A stretch of DNA of 64,000 nt, from positions 1 through 64,000 of the forward strand of contig JAPZTJ010000006.1 of the NCBI GenBank assembly GCA_027532555.1, read 5' to 3'. Both the position numbers and the translations under genes were made by a program. Numbering within the stretch: position 1 is the stretch's first letter; every line of letters begins with the position of its first letter. Origin of the DNA: Aquidulcibacter sp. (GTDB taxonomy: Bacteria; Pseudomonadota; Alphaproteobacteria; Caulobacterales; Aquidulcibacteraceae). The notes under the pieces are model-generated. The model was not told the DNA's origin. It saw only the letters and a list, made by a program, of their open reading frames with translations, and did not search any database. Below, piece by piece: positions 46,443-56,374 of the stretch.

Positions 46443-48875
46443 ATGGCATCAATTAAACGTCTGCTGATTGGCGGCGCTGCTGCATTTGCAGCAAGTGCGT
46501 GCTATGGCCCGATGGCCTTTGCCCAACAGGTGGGCGAGTTCAGCGAAGCTGCGGCCCCGCAAATCATCACAAGTGTGGCGGTGGAAGGCAATCAACGCAT
46601 CGAGGCAGCGACGGTGCTGGCCTATGTTGCCATTCAACCCGGCGAGGCCTTTAGCCCGGAGCGGATCGACATCGCTCTAAAAACGCTATTTGCGACCGGC
46701 TTTTTTGCCAACGTGGAATTTGAGCAGCGCGGCCAAACCTTGGTGGTGAAGGTTGCCGAAAACCCAACCGTCAACCAAGTGCTGTTTGAGGGCAATAGTG
46801 CGGTTACCAAGGACAAGCTCGAGAAAGAAGTCCAGATCAAGCCACGCTCGTGGTTTACCCAAAACCGCGTGCAGGCAGACATTCGTCGGATGCAGGAAGT
46901 TTATCGTCGGTCGGGCAAATTTGCAGCCAATATCGTGCCCAAGATTAAGGTGCTGCCGTCTAATCGCGTCGATCTGATCTTTGAAATCAATGAAGGCCGC
47001 ACAACGGGCATTCGTAAAGTCAATTTCATTGGCAATCAGGCTTTTTCGGATTCTCGTCTGAAAAGTGTTGTCGTCACCCAAGAGTCTGAGTGGTGGCGCT
47101 TCTTTTCCAGCAAAGACAATTATGATCCAGACAAACTGGATTACGACCGCGAACAATTGCGCAAGTTTTATCTCAATGAAGGTCACTATGATTTCCGTGT
47201 GAAATCAGCGGTGGCCGAATTGACGCCAGATCAAAAGGACTTCTTCGTCACCTATGCGGTAGAAGAGGGGCAGAAATACACGTTTGGCGACATCACGGTA
47301 AACACCAAGAATTCTAAGCTAAGCGGCGAAGTTCTCCGCGCCTTTGTGCCGATCCGTTCTGGCGCGATGTTTGAGCGGGACTTGGTGGAAAAGGCGATTG
47401 AGTCGATTACCTTCGCCGCCGGTTCATCGGGTTATGCCTTCGTGGACGTACGCCCGCGTGAAACGGCTGATCGCGATAACCGTAAGGTCAATATTGTCTT
47501 TGATGTCGACGAAGGCCCGCGCGTTTATGTTGAGCGGATCGATGTGATCGGCAATACCGCGACACTTGATCAAGTCATTCGTCGGGAACTACGCTTAGCC
47601 GAAGGCGACGCCTTCAACCGCGTCTTGATCGACCGCTCTAAGAACCGCGTGAAAGCTTTGGGCTTCTTCAAAGAAGTCGAGATTGAAGAAAAGCCCGGCT
47701 CGCTGCCCGACCGTACGGTTGTGGAAGTCAAAGTTGAAGAGCAAGCCACTGGCGAATTGGCCTTCAGTGTCGGTTATGCCTCGCAAGAAGCCTATAATTT
47801 TGCGGTTTCAATCTCGCAGCGAAACTTGCGCGGCCGGGGCCAATTCTTGCGCTTCCGCGTGGAAACCAGCTCGCGCACGAGGAATATCGACATCCGCTTT
47901 ACCGAGCCGCGCTTTATGGGTCGCAATATTGCAGCGGGGATCGACGTTTTCTCGGTTGAGCAAGATTATCTGCGCGAAGCAGGCTTCCTGACCAACTCCA
48001 CGGGCTTTGGTGTGCGTGGTGGGTTCCCGCTGGCCGAAGATCGTAGCTTGGGCCTGCGCTATACGTACCGGAATGACACCAATGAAATTCCGTCTGTGTC
48101 CTGCTTCAATGCCGACGGTACGCCCTTGCTGGATGCAAGTGCGCTGTGTCGTTCGTTAGGCAAAACGACGACCTCGCTGGCGGGCTATTCGTTTAACTGG
48201 GACCGGCGCAACGATCCCCGTCGGCCTACACGTGGCTTTGACATCTCGCTCAGCCAAGATTTTGCCGGCATCGGCACTGGGGTCAAATACCACCGCAGTG
48301 AATTCAACGGCGGGGTCTATCGCGGGCTGTTCCCGGGCTGGCGCGCCAGTGCCACTTTGTCTGCCGGCCATATCGCAGGCTGGGATAACGACACGATCCG
48401 CGTTAACGACCGCTTCTTTAAGGGCGGGCAAAGCTTCCGTGGCTTCGAAATTGCCGGTATTGGCCCGCGCACGGTCTTCTCTGTCCGTGATGCCGATACA
48501 ACGCAACCCAACGGCTTATCCCAAACGGTTCGGACAGTTTATGGTGACGCATTGGGCGGCAAGACCTATGGCATTGCCTCGTTTGAGTTGACCGTTCCAA
48601 CGCCGCTGCCAGAATCCTATGGTATTTCTGCAGCCTTGTTCTTGGATGTCGGCACCCTCGGCGGCCTTGATCCAGTCGACAAAGTAAAGGGTGACATTAG
48701 TTACGGCACCTATCAAAACACCCGAGATGGATTGGCCTTGCGCGCTTCTGCTGGCTTGTCTGTTAACTGGGTTTCCCCATTCGGCCCTGTTCGTTTTGAC
48801 TTCTCAAACCCATTTATGAAGCAAGACTACGACAAAGCTGAAACCTTCCGCTTCTCAACAGCGACTAATTTCTAG
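46443..48875 (+). CDS. bamA: Outer membrane protein assembly factor BamA
   Basis: 810 residues from ATG 46443 (MASIKRLLIGG). The frame starts earlier but this is where a signal peptide of about 28 residues begins, ending MAFAQQ. Five POTRA repeats span roughly 40-440 (for example ITSVAVEGNQRIEAATVLAYV and VYVERIDVIGNTATLDQVI). The C-terminal barrel contains FKGGQSFRGFE, the (V/F)RGF motif of lid loop L6, and ends in Phe. It inserts beta-barrel proteins in the outer membrane. Essential and of normal length. Confidence 0.98.
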   Translation: MASIKRLLIGGAAAFAASACYGPMAFAQQVGEFSEAAAPQIITSVAVEGNQRIEAATVLAYVAIQPGEAFSPERIDIALKTLFATGFFANVEFEQRGQTLVVKVAENPTVNQVLFEGNSAVTKDKLEKEVQIKPRSWFTQNRVQADIRRMQEVYRRSGKFAANIVPKIKVLPSNRVDLIFEINEGRTTGIRKVNFIGNQAFSDSRLKSVVVTQESEWWRFFSSKDNYDPDKLDYDREQLRKFYLNEGHYDFRVKSAVAELTPDQKDFFVTYAVEEGQKYTFGDITVNTKNSKLSGEVLRAFVPIRSGAMFERDLVEKAIESITFAAGSSGYAFVDVRPRETADRDNRKVNIVFDVDEGPRVYVERIDVIGNTATLDQVIRRELRLAEGDAFNRVLIDRSKNRVKALGFFKEVEIEEKPGSLPDRTVVEVKVEEQATGELAFSVGYASQEAYNFAVSISQRNLRGRGQFLRFRVETSSRTRNIDIRFTEPRFMGRNIAAGIDVFSVEQDYLREAGFLTNSTGFGVRGGFPLAEDRSLGLRYTYRNDTNEIPSVSCFNADGTPLLDASALCRSLGKTTTSLAGYSFNWDRRNDPRRPTRGFDISLSQDFAGIGTGVKYHRSEFNGGVYRGLFPGWRASATLSAGHIAGWDNDTIRVNDRFFKGGQSFRGFEIAGIGPRTVFSVRDADTTQPNGLSQTVRTVYGDALGGKTYGIASFELTVPTPLPESYGISAALFLDVGTLGGLDPVDKVKGDISYGTYQNTRDGLALRASAGLSVNWVSPFGPVRFDFSNPFMKQDYDKAETFRFSTATNF

Positions 48876-48910
48876 GGCTGCTCGCCCTCAATGTTCCAGG
48901 AGAAACTTCT

Positions 48911-49630
48911 ATGAAAGCACACTATTTCATGGCTGGCGTTGCAGCCTTGTTGGCTGCAAGTGCAGCTCAAGCTCAAACGCCGGTTCCAGTTCCAGCACCT
49001 GCTGCTGCAGCTCCAGCCCCAGCACGCCCAGCTGGTTCGCCTGCTGTATTGAGCCCAGTTGTCGTCTATGACCTCGGTGGCCTCATCCAAGACAGCTTGG
49101 CTGGCCAGGATATGTCCAACAAGCTGAAAGCCATTCGCGATCAAATCAATCGCGAGTTGGAGCCAGATCAGCGTCAGCTTGAGTCTGAATTGCGCGCGAT
49201 TTTGACGAGCTCGGTGCAAGACTCGCAAAGTGCTGCAGGCCGTCAGCGCCAAGAAGCCTTCCAACGCCTCAACAATGAATTCCAACAGAAGCAAGAGCGT
49301 TTGAGCCAAGTCATGCAATTGACCGAGCGCAACGCGATTGACGCCTTCAACAAGGCCATTGCACCTGCACTGCAGCAAACCCTGGTGGCCCGCAATGGCT
49401 TGATCGCCATTTCAGCCAATCAAGTTGAAGCTTTCATCCCCGGCGTTGACATGACCGCTGACTTGATCACGCGCCTCAATGCCACGACCAAGACAATCAA
49501 CGTTGTTCGTGCGACTTTGCCAACGCAAGGCGGCGCAGCGGCACCTGCAGCGGCTGGCGCACCAGCAGCGGCTGCAGCTGGCGCACCTCTGCCAGCGCGT
49601 CCACCTGCAGCAGCGCCAAGGCGTCCGTAA
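48911..49630 (+). CDS. skp: OmpH/Skp-family periplasmic chaperone with Pro/Ala-rich tails
   Basis: 239 residues, longer than the roughly 160 of E. coli Skp. A signal peptide (about 21 residues, cleavage after AAQA) precedes a Pro/Ala-rich stretch to about 45. VVYDLGGLIQDSLAGQDMSNK is the start of the OmpH domain, followed by a long charged coiled coil (about 70-155) that forms the tentacles. The last 35 residues are again Ala/Pro/Gly-rich. Skp holds unfolded outer-membrane proteins. Position right after bamA supports the assignment; the low-complexity tails are unusual for the family. Confidence 0.88.
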   Translation: MKAHYFMAGVAALLAASAAQAQTPVPVPAPAAAAPAPARPAGSPAVLSPVVVYDLGGLIQDSLAGQDMSNKLKAIRDQINRELEPDQRQLESELRAILTSSVQDSQSAAGRQRQEAFQRLNNEFQQKQERLSQVMQLTERNAIDAFNKAIAPALQQTLVARNGLIAISANQVEAFIPGVDMTADLITRLNATTKTINVVRATLPTQGGAAAPAAAGAPAAAAAGAPLPARPPAAAPRRP

Positions 49631-49686
49631 CGCATTTTCTGCCCTTCAGAAGGGCAGATTTAGGCGCAGCAAACAACCATTACGCA

Positions 49687-49719
49687 AAAACGCGGTCCTC
49701 TACTTGGGGGCCGCGTTTT
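49687..49719 (+). terminator. Hairpin with flanking A/T tracts between skp and lpxD
   Basis: AAAACGCGG, a 15-base loop-containing core, CCGCGTTTT. A smaller hairpin (TCTGCCC, TTCA, GAAGGGCAGA) lies just before at about 49639-49658. Together they likely end or attenuate the skp transcript; a TTATAGGGAC stretch around 49762-49771 may belong to an lpxD promoter. Confidence 0.6.
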
Positions 49720-49796
49720 CTATCCTGCGTGTCAGGCTTGCGTGGTCCCGCGATAATTCGCTTATAGGGACTTAGATTATCCAACTCGGAGCCTAA

Positions 49797-50834
49797 ATGA
49801 TGATTGATCCGCGCTTCTATAGGCTCCTTGGGCCAAAACGGCTGCGTGAATTGGCCCAGATCGTGAAGGCTGAGTTACCCGCAGGCTTTGACCCTGACTT
49901 AGAACTGATCAGCTGTGCCCCCCTCGATCAAGCTCAAGCCGGGGATCTAGCCTTCTGTCAGGGACCAGCTAAAGGCAAGTCGACGATTGAGACTGGGGCC
50001 GGGGCCTGTTTGGTCCGAGCGGAGCATGTGGCACTGTTGCCTTCCGGCGTTGCCCCTTTGATCGTTAAAGAGCCGCGTGCGGTGTTTGCAGCCGCCGCAG
50101 CCGCGCTGGTCTCGCGGCGCGACTTTGACCCGACAGCGCTGGCCGTGCCTGCCTCGGTAAAGCAGGAAGCCGATGTGGTGATTGGCCGAGGTGTGGTTAT
50201 TGGCGAAGAAGTTGAGATTGGGCAAGGCACCACGATCGGGCCTAACACTGTCATCGGACCAGGTGTCGCAATTGGCCGCAATTGCCGAATTGGCGCAAAT
50301 GTTGTGATTTATTGTGCCTTAATCGGTGACCGCGTCACCATTTCGTCGGGCAGTGTTATCGGTGAGGTCGGCTTTGGTGTTGCCCCTACGGCCTCTGGTC
50401 CCGTCGATGTGCCTCAATTGGGACGGGTGATCCTGCAAGATGATGTGTCAATTGGTTCACTTTGTGCTGTTGATCGCGGCGCCTTTGGCGACACCGTGTT
50501 GGGGATCGGCTGTAAGATCGATAATTTCACACAAATCGCGCATAATTGTCAGCTTGGGCTCGGTGTAGTGATTGCCGCTTTCGGTGGGATCTCTGGCTCA
50601 TGTGAGATTGGGGACAATGTGATGATGGGGGGACGTGTCGGCTTGGGTGACCATATTCGCGTCGGTGAGCGCGTGGTCATTGCTGCTGGAAGCGGCGTTT
50701 TGGAATCGGTCCCCGCTGGGCAAGCATGGGGTGGCTATCCGGCCAAACCGCTGCGACAATGGATGCGAGAATCGGTTGTCCTCAAGCGACTGGTCAACCC
50801 AAAACCACAAACAAGCCCGAAGGGCGGGGAATGA
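49797..50834 (+). CDS. lpxD: UDP-3-O-acylglucosamine N-acyltransferase
   Basis: 345 residues. A left-handed beta-helix made of hexapeptide repeats ([21 protein letters not shown]) occupies most of residues 110-290, after an N-terminal uridine-binding part. The catalytic His is H249 in QIAHNCQLG. It adds the second acyl chain to UDP-2-amino-3-O-acylglucosamine in lipid A synthesis. The gene overlaps fabZ in an ATGA junction. Confidence 0.97.
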   Translation: MMIDPRFYRLLGPKRLRELAQIVKAELPAGFDPDLELISCAPLDQAQAGDLAFCQGPAKGKSTIETGAGACLVRAEHVALLPSGVAPLIVKEPRAVFAAAAAALVSRRDFDPTALAVPASVKQEADVVIGRGVVIGEEVEIGQGTTIGPNTVIGPGVAIGRNCRIGANVVIYCALIGDRVTISSGSVIGEVGFGVAPTASGPVDVPQLGRVILQDDVSIGSLCAVDRGAFGDTVLGIGCKIDNFTQIAHNCQLGLGVVIAAFGGISGSCEIGDNVMMGGRVGLGDHIRVGERVVIAAGSGVLESVPAGQAWGGYPAKPLRQWMRESVVLKRLVNPKPQTSPKGGE

Positions 50835-51283
50835 AGATGAGCGACATCATTGATTGTGACGAAATTGAACGCCTGATCCCGCATCGCTTCCCATTTCTGC
50901 TGATTGATCGGTGCTTCGACTATGTCGAAGGCCAAAGCATTCGTGGGATCAAATGCGTGACGGCGAACGAGCCCTTCTTTCAGGGCCATTTCCCTAACCG
51001 CCCGCTAATGCCCGGCGTGTTGCAGATTGAAGCCATGGCGCAAGCCAGTGCGGTTTTGATGTCCAAGACCTTGAAGGTTGACGCGAAAACGGCGGGGATC
51101 ATGTTCATGTCGGTCGATAATGCCAAGTTCCGTCGCCCTGTTCGGCCAGGCGACGTACTGAACATTCATGTCGAAGTGCTACTGGGCCGGCGCAATATCT
51201 ACAAATTTGCCGGTAAAGCAGAAGTGGATGGCCAATTGGCCTGCGAGGCGGAATGGGCTGCCATGAAAGTAGATTTGGCATGA
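50831..51283 (+). CDS. fabZ: 3-hydroxyacyl-ACP dehydratase FabZ
   Basis: 150 residues from ATG 50831, with an in-frame ATG at 50837 almost equally plausible given the GGGGA ribosome site. The hotdog active site is [12 protein letters not shown] with H53 and, in QIEAMAQ, the Glu E67. It dehydrates hydroxyacyl-ACP and balances fatty acid and lipid A precursors. It overlaps lpxA by ATGA, so lpxD-fabZ-lpxA-lpxI are coupled. Confidence 0.97.
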   Translation: MKMSDIIDCDEIERLIPHRFPFLLIDRCFDYVEGQSIRGIKCVTANEPFFQGHFPNRPLMPGVLQIEAMAQASAVLMSKTLKVDAKTAGIMFMSVDNAKFRRPVRPGDVLNIHVEVLLGRRNIYKFAGKAEVDGQLACEAEWAAMKVDLA

Positions 51284-52074
51284 GTGCGACGATCCATCCT
51301 TCCGCCGTCATCGAAGAGGGCGCCATCATTCATGACGGGGCCAAAATCGGCCCCTTCTGCTTTATTTCAGGGCAAACCACCATTGGCCCGGATGCCCATT
51401 TAGTCTCCAACGTTACGACTTATGGTCGGGTCTCAATCGGCGCTAATACGCAAGTTTGGCCCTTTGCCGTTTTGGGTGGCCCGCCTCAGATCCATCCGTA
51501 TCAGGATAGCGATACCCAGCTTGTCATTGGTGCGTCCTGTGTGATCCGCGAACATGTGACCATGCATAGGGGCTCAACCCGCGATCAGGGCCTGACTAAG
51601 ATTGGCGATGGCTGCTACTTTATGGATAATTCCCACGTCGCCCATGATTGTGTGGTGGAAGATAATTGTATCCTCGCCCGCAGCGCGACCTTGGGCGGCC
51701 ATGCCCATTTGGCCAAGGGCGTCTATATTGGTGGCTTGGCAGCCGTGCATCAATGGACGCGCATTGGCACCTTCGCCTTTATCGGTGCTTTGGCCTTGGT
51801 CACACGCGATGTAATCCCCTTCGCCATGGCAAATGGAAACCCGGCGCATCTGAAAGGCCTGAACATTGTGGGCTTTAAGAGGCGGGGCAACTCTACAGCT
51901 CAAATCCGCGATATTTTAGCCGCGTTTGACATGCTGTTTGGCGATGATGTCACGCCCCTTCAGGACCGAATCTCGGATGTTAGCGAAGGTTTCCAAGATA
52001 ACGAACAGGTTCAGGCCATGCTGGACTTCTTGAACGGCACTTCCAAACGCGGGATTTGTAGCGCGGAACGCTAA
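51280..52074 (+). CDS. lpxA: UDP-N-acetylglucosamine acyltransferase
   Basis: 264 residues from ATG 51280. Hexapeptide-repeat beta-helix with SNVTTYGRVSIGANTQVWPF and LGGHAHLAKGVYIGGLAAV. The catalytic His is H122 in HVAHDC. It transfers an R-3-hydroxyacyl chain from ACP to UDP-GlcNAc, the first step of lipid A. The C-terminal helical part is short but complete. Confidence 0.97.
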   Translation: MSATIHPSAVIEEGAIIHDGAKIGPFCFISGQTTIGPDAHLVSNVTTYGRVSIGANTQVWPFAVLGGPPQIHPYQDSDTQLVIGASCVIREHVTMHRGSTRDQGLTKIGDGCYFMDNSHVAHDCVVEDNCILARSATLGGHAHLAKGVYIGGLAAVHQWTRIGTFAFIGALALVTRDVIPFAMANGNPAHLKGLNIVGFKRRGNSTAQIRDILAAFDMLFGDDVTPLQDRISDVSEGFQDNEQVQAMLDFLNGTSKRGICSAER

Positions 52075-52113
52075 GACCTCCTACATGGAGGCTGACGGAC
52101 CCAAAGGGACAAC

Positions 52114-52965
52114 ATGCGCGCATTTTCAAAATTGGGCATTATTGCCGGGGCAGGGGACTTGCCTGTCCTCCTTGCTCAGCATTGCCGCGATTCTGGCATG
52201 CCGGTTCATGTCAGCCGGATCAAGGGCATGTGCGACCCGCGCCTTACCTTGTTTCCGGGTAGCGAATGCGCCTTGGCCAATTTTGGCGAGCGCATGAAGG
52301 CCCTCAAAGCCGATGGCGTGGATGCTCTGGTGTTTGCCGGTCTTGTTAATCGACCTGATTTTTCCACCCTCAAGCCAGACTTGCGGGGCGCGCTGGCCTT
52401 GCCGCGTATCATGGCCGAAATGCGCAAAGGCGATGATGCTTTGCTGCGCGCCGTGCTGGCTGAGTTTGAGCGCGAAGGCTTTGCCATCGTCGGCACAGAT
52501 GAGGTCTTGGCTAATCTGTTGGCTGAAGTTGGCTTGATCGCGGGCGCAGAACCAACCGAAGCCCAACTTGAAGACGCAAACAAGGCCATGACCATTGCGG
52601 CTGAAATCGGTCGACTTGATATTGGTCAAGGTGCCATCGTGGTGGATGGATTGGTTCTGGCGGTTGAAGCGCAAGAGGGAACCGATCGCATGCTGGCGCG
52701 GGTGTATGATCTCTCCACCCATATTCGCGGTACCAAAGCGGCACGATGCGGGGTCTTGGCCAAGCGCGCTAAACCCGATCAAGAGCGCCGCGTCGATCTT
52801 CCAACCATCGGGGTCAAAACGGTGGAGGGGGCTTCAAAAGCAGGCCTCGCCGGTATTGTGGTTGAGGCGGGTGGCGCTCTGATTATCGACCGTAACAATG
52901 TGATCGCAGCCGCAGAAGAAGCAGGGCTGTTCATTCTGGGCGTTCAAGTGGATACCCAGTCATGA
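52114..52965 (+). CDS. lpxI: UDP-2,3-diacylglucosamine pyrophosphatase LpxI
   Basis: 283 residues, matching the LpxI family that replaces LpxH in alphaproteobacteria. It cuts UDP-2,3-diacylglucosamine to lipid X and UMP. Family segments include LGIIAGAGDLPVLLA at the start, RPDFSTLKPDLRGALALPR, and the terminal GGALIIDRNNVIAAAEEAGLFILGV. It starts 39 bases after lpxA and overlaps lpxB by four bases. Confidence 0.95.
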   Translation: MRAFSKLGIIAGAGDLPVLLAQHCRDSGMPVHVSRIKGMCDPRLTLFPGSECALANFGERMKALKADGVDALVFAGLVNRPDFSTLKPDLRGALALPRIMAEMRKGDDALLRAVLAEFEREGFAIVGTDEVLANLLAEVGLIAGAEPTEAQLEDANKAMTIAAEIGRLDIGQGAIVVDGLVLAVEAQEGTDRMLARVYDLSTHIRGTKAARCGVLAKRAKPDQERRVDLPTIGVKTVEGASKAGLAGIVVEAGGALIIDRNNVIAAAEEAGLFILGVQVDTQS

Positions 52966-54113
52966 AACCCTTCCGGGTCTTTGTTGTAGCCGGTGAGCCA
53001 TCCGGTGATGAGCTGGCCGCGGAACTCGTCCAAGCTCTCAGGGCCCGTCGGCCTGATCTGGTCATCGCTGGCGTTGGCGGCGAGAAGTTTGCCAGCCAAG
53101 GCATACAAAGCGCTGTGTCGATTGAGGGGCTTTCTGTTCTGGGCCTGACTGAAGGCTTGGCGGCACTGAAAACCGTCAATGTGAGGGCAGAAGAAACGGG
53201 GATTGCCGCAGAAGCTTTTCAGCCTGATGCCGTTGTGTTGATCGATTCTTGGGGTTTTACGTTGCGCGCCGCCAAAGCAATTCGCGCAAGGGTCCCACAA
53301 GCCCGCTTGATCAAAATGATTGGCCCCCAAGTGTTCGCTACCCGTCCCGGCCGCGCCAAGACCGTTGCCGAGGTCTATGACGCCTTATTCTGTATCCATG
53401 ACTTTGAAGTGCCCTTCTATGAAGGCACGGGTCTGCCCGTCACGATTATCGGTAATCCTGCGATTGCGCGGGCTGGGAAAGGCGATGGCGCAGGGTTTCG
53501 GGCACGCCATGGATTGGCAGACAAAAAGATTGTTCTCTTGCTGCCGGGCTCACGCGGTGGGGAAATTCAACGCGTCGCGCCGGCTCTGGAAGGGGCGGCG
53601 GCGCTGATCAGTAGCAAAGACCCCCTCGTTCATGTGGTAGCCGTTCTGGCACCGAATGTGGCTGAGCGCTTGGAGGCGCGCGCGGCGAACTGGACCTTCC
53701 CGCACACATTGGTGGGCGAGGATGAAAAACTTGATGCATTTGCCGCTGGCGATGTCGCGCTGGCCTGCTCTGGCACGGTTACGACGGAAGTAGCCCTGCA
53801 AGAAACGCCCATGGTGCTGGGCTATCGCCTGGGCGCAATCAGCGGCTTTATTATTTTGAACTTCTTGCTGAAGAGCCGCTTCATCTGCTTGCTTAACATT
53901 GCTCTCGGGCGGATGGCGATCCCTGAATTTGTGCAAAACGGCTTGACGCCAGAGGCCTTGGCAGAAGCGGCCTCTAACCTTCTGTATGATCCAAAGGCCG
54001 CGCAAGACCAAGTGAGTGCGCAAGCCTTGGCCCTCGACAAAATGGGCCGCCATGATCCGCCAGCGGCAGAGCGGGCAGCAGAGGCTTTGCTAAACCTGTT
54101 GGACGCAGCTTAG
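52962..54113 (+). CDS. lpxB: Lipid A disaccharide synthase
   Basis: 383 residues. Glycosyltransferase family 19: VVAGEPSGDELAAELVQAL at the N-terminus, SVLGLTEGLAAL, GPQVFATRPGRAKTVA and LLLPGSRGGEIQRVAPAL. It joins UDP-diacylglucosamine and lipid X. It is the last gene of the envelope run and overlaps the convergent xseA end by four bases. Confidence 0.97.
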   Translation: MKPFRVFVVAGEPSGDELAAELVQALRARRPDLVIAGVGGEKFASQGIQSAVSIEGLSVLGLTEGLAALKTVNVRAEETGIAAEAFQPDAVVLIDSWGFTLRAAKAIRARVPQARLIKMIGPQVFATRPGRAKTVAEVYDALFCIHDFEVPFYEGTGLPVTIIGNPAIARAGKGDGAGFRARHGLADKKIVLLLPGSRGGEIQRVAPALEGAAALISSKDPLVHVVAVLAPNVAERLEARAANWTFPHTLVGEDEKLDAFAAGDVALACSGTVTTEVALQETPMVLGYRLGAISGFIILNFLLKSRFICLLNIALGRMAIPEFVQNGLTPEALAEAASNLLYDPKAAQDQVSAQALALDKMGRHDPPAAERAAEALLNLLDAA

Positions 54114-55570
54114 TCGAACAAGCTGCCTTGAACCGGCCCGTCACTGGCGCGGACTTTCACGTCGCCATCGAGGAAGGTTAGAGTTAGACGCGCGTCAGCC
54201 TTGATGGCGGATTTAGCGCGCACCACCACACCTTTCTCGGTGCGCACCACAGCAAAGCCACGCTCTAAAGCCGAGCGGTAGGACAAAGCCTCTAACAAGC
54301 TCGATTGGCCAGCCAGATGGCGCGTCTTAGCTTCTAGGCTGCGGCTAAGGCCTGCCTGCAAGCGTTGGCTGGCAAGGGCCAAGCGCTGCTCGGATCGCTT
54401 CAGCGCGTCGCGTTCTAGCGCTGTGCGGCGGGTGAGGGCGGCACCCAGTCTTTGGCCGAGGCTGGTGACGAGTTGGGCCCTGCGCGTTACATCTTGGTGC
54501 AGCACTTGCGGTCGCAACCGACCACCAATAGCCGCAAGACGGTGGGCTTTGGCGCCAACCAAGGTGCGCAAGGATGGACCGAAGCGCAAATCGATCACGT
54601 CCATACGTTGCCGGGCGCCAGCAAACAGGGTTTCTGCGCGGGGCAGGCGAGCAGTGGCGGCACGAAGTTCGATCTTGGCGCGCTCAAGGCCACGCACCAT
54701 GGCGCGCGACAGGCGGGCACCGATTAGGCTCACGCGCTCTTGTAACTCTAGCCTCACCGGGACAGCGATTTCAGCAGCCCCCGTTGGCGTTGGCGCACGG
54801 CGGTCAGAGGCAAAGTCGATTAGGGTGGTGTCGGTCTCATGCCCAATGGCGGAGATCAGTGGGATCGCGCTGGCTGCAGCGGCCCGCACCACCACTTCTT
54901 CGTTGAAAGCCCATAAGTCTTCAATCGAGCCCCCACCCCGCGCAACGATCAAAAGATCGGGGCGTGGGACTGGCCCGTCAGCCGGCAGGGCATTAAATTC
55001 CTCGATGGCGCGCGCGACTTGGTCAGCGGCCTTGTCGCCTTGGACGAGCACTGGCCAGAGCAGCACATGGACAGGAAAGCGCTCTGACAGGCGGTGCAGG
55101 ATATCGCGGATCACGGCACCCGTCGGGCTGGTCACCACGCCAATCACGCTGGGCAGATAAGGGAGTGCCTGCTTGCGCTCTGGGTCAAACAAACCTTCAG
55201 CCGCGAGGCGCTTGCGCCGCTCTTCCAATTGCGCCAGCAAAGCGCCAACGCCAGCTGGCTCCAGCCGCTCAATAATCAACTGGTATTTCGAAGAGCCGGG
55301 GAAGGTGGAGATCTTGCCTGTCGCAATAACTTCCATCCCTTCTTCAGGCCGGAATTTTAGCGCTGCCGCCACACCCTTCCACATCACGGCAGACAAGACT
55401 GCATTGGCGTCTTTCAGGTCGACATAGACATGGCCGGATCTGGCCAGCGTCACCCGCCCCATCTCACCGCGCACGCGCACATTGCCAAAGTCATCTTCAA
55501 GGCGGCGTTTGATTGCGCCTGACAGTTCAGAGACAGAAAATTCCGGTGCGTTAGAAGGCTCTTTGCTCAT
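54110..55570 (-). CDS. xseA: Exodeoxyribonuclease VII large subunit
   Basis: 486 residues. The N-terminal OB domain (about 8-100; FSVSELSGAIKRRLEDDFGNVRVRGEMG) is followed by the catalytic part with PYLPSVIGVVTSPTGAVIRDI and VARGGGSIEDLWAFNEE, then a long coiled coil. It degrades single-stranded DNA with XseB, which is not in this window. Gene start ATG 55570 has a modest ribosome site. Convergent with lpxB. Confidence 0.96.
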   Translation of the reverse strand: MSKEPSNAPEFSVSELSGAIKRRLEDDFGNVRVRGEMGRVTLARSGHVYVDLKDANAVLSAVMWKGVAAALKFRPEEGMEVIATGKISTFPGSSKYQLIIERLEPAGVGALLAQLEERRKRLAAEGLFDPERKQALPYLPSVIGVVTSPTGAVIRDILHRLSERFPVHVLLWPVLVQGDKAADQVARAIEEFNALPADGPVPRPDLLIVARGGGSIEDLWAFNEEVVVRAAAASAIPLISAIGHETDTTLIDFASDRRAPTPTGAAEIAVPVRLELQERVSLIGARLSRAMVRGLERAKIELRAATARLPRAETLFAGARQRMDVIDLRFGPSLRTLVGAKAHRLAAIGGRLRPQVLHQDVTRRAQLVTSLGQRLGAALTRRTALERDALKRSEQRLALASQRLQAGLSRSLEAKTRHLAGQSSLLEALSYRSALERGFAVVRTEKGVVVRAKSAIKADARLTLTFLDGDVKVRASDGPVQGSLFD

Positions 55571-55757
55571 GGTTACTGTCTAAAGCGATGTGCGGCTTGG
55601 GGGAAGGGTTTTTGTATTTGCGCCTGCTAGGTCTGAAACAGTCTCTAAGATTACAATTCAGAGAGAAACATCACGAAATTGGGTTTTCCTACATCCAGTT
55701 GAACCGGGCTGCGTAGACTATGTCAGAGCTATCCCGCTCGACTTCTAGGATTAAAAC

Positions 55758-56357
55758 ATGTTCACTTTCAAAATGTTCGCTTCGGCGGCAGCCGCCCTCG
55801 CTTTGTCTGCAGCACCGGCAATGGCAGATTGTGCCAAGACCCGCACCGACGCCGCAGCCCAAGCGGCTGGCTTTCAAACCATCGGCTATCAAACCGCTTC
55901 TACCGCCAAAAAGCCTGCTAAGGCCGCTAAGGGTGACATCATCGATGTGGCTGTTGGAGCGGGAAGCTTTAACACCTTGGCGGCAGCGCTGACCGCTGCT
56001 GGCTTGGTTGATACCCTAAAGACCGCTGGCCCGTTTACCGTTTTTGCGCCAACCGATGCCGCTTTCGCGAAACTGCCTGCTGGCACCGTGGACTCGCTTC
56101 TGAAGCCTGAAAATCGCGCACAATTGGTCTCGATCCTGACCTATCATGTCGTACCGGGCAAAATCACCTCAAACCAATTGCTCGAGAAAATTACGCCCGC
56201 CACAACCGTTCAAGGACGTCAGGCCACGATTGATGGCCGCAATGGCCGCGTCACCGTCAATGGCGTCGCAGTGACCGCTGCCGATGTCGCTGCGTCTAAC
56301 GGCGTGATCCATGTGATCGACACCGTCCTGATGCCACCTGCGCCAAAGAGCCACTAG
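55758..56357 (+). CDS. Fasciclin-domain exported protein
   Basis: 199 residues with a signal peptide (about 24 residues, cleavage near PAMA-DC). One fasciclin (FAS1) domain from about 60 to 195: [20 protein letters not shown], the conserved [17 protein letters not shown], and [13 protein letters not shown], then [16 protein letters not shown]1 proteins promote adhesion or matrix association in the periplasm or at the surface. Gene stands alone, 187 bases divergent from xseA. Confidence 0.92.
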   Translation: MFTFKMFASAAAALALSAAPAMADCAKTRTDAAAQAAGFQTIGYQTASTAKKPAKAAKGDIIDVAVGAGSFNTLAAALTAAGLVDTLKTAGPFTVFAPTDAAFAKLPAGTVDSLLKPENRAQLVSILTYHVVPGKITSNQLLEKITPATTVQGRQATIDGRNGRVTVNGVAVTAADVAASNGVIHVIDTVLMPPAPKSH

Positions 56358-56374
56358 GTTCATGCGACACCTGC

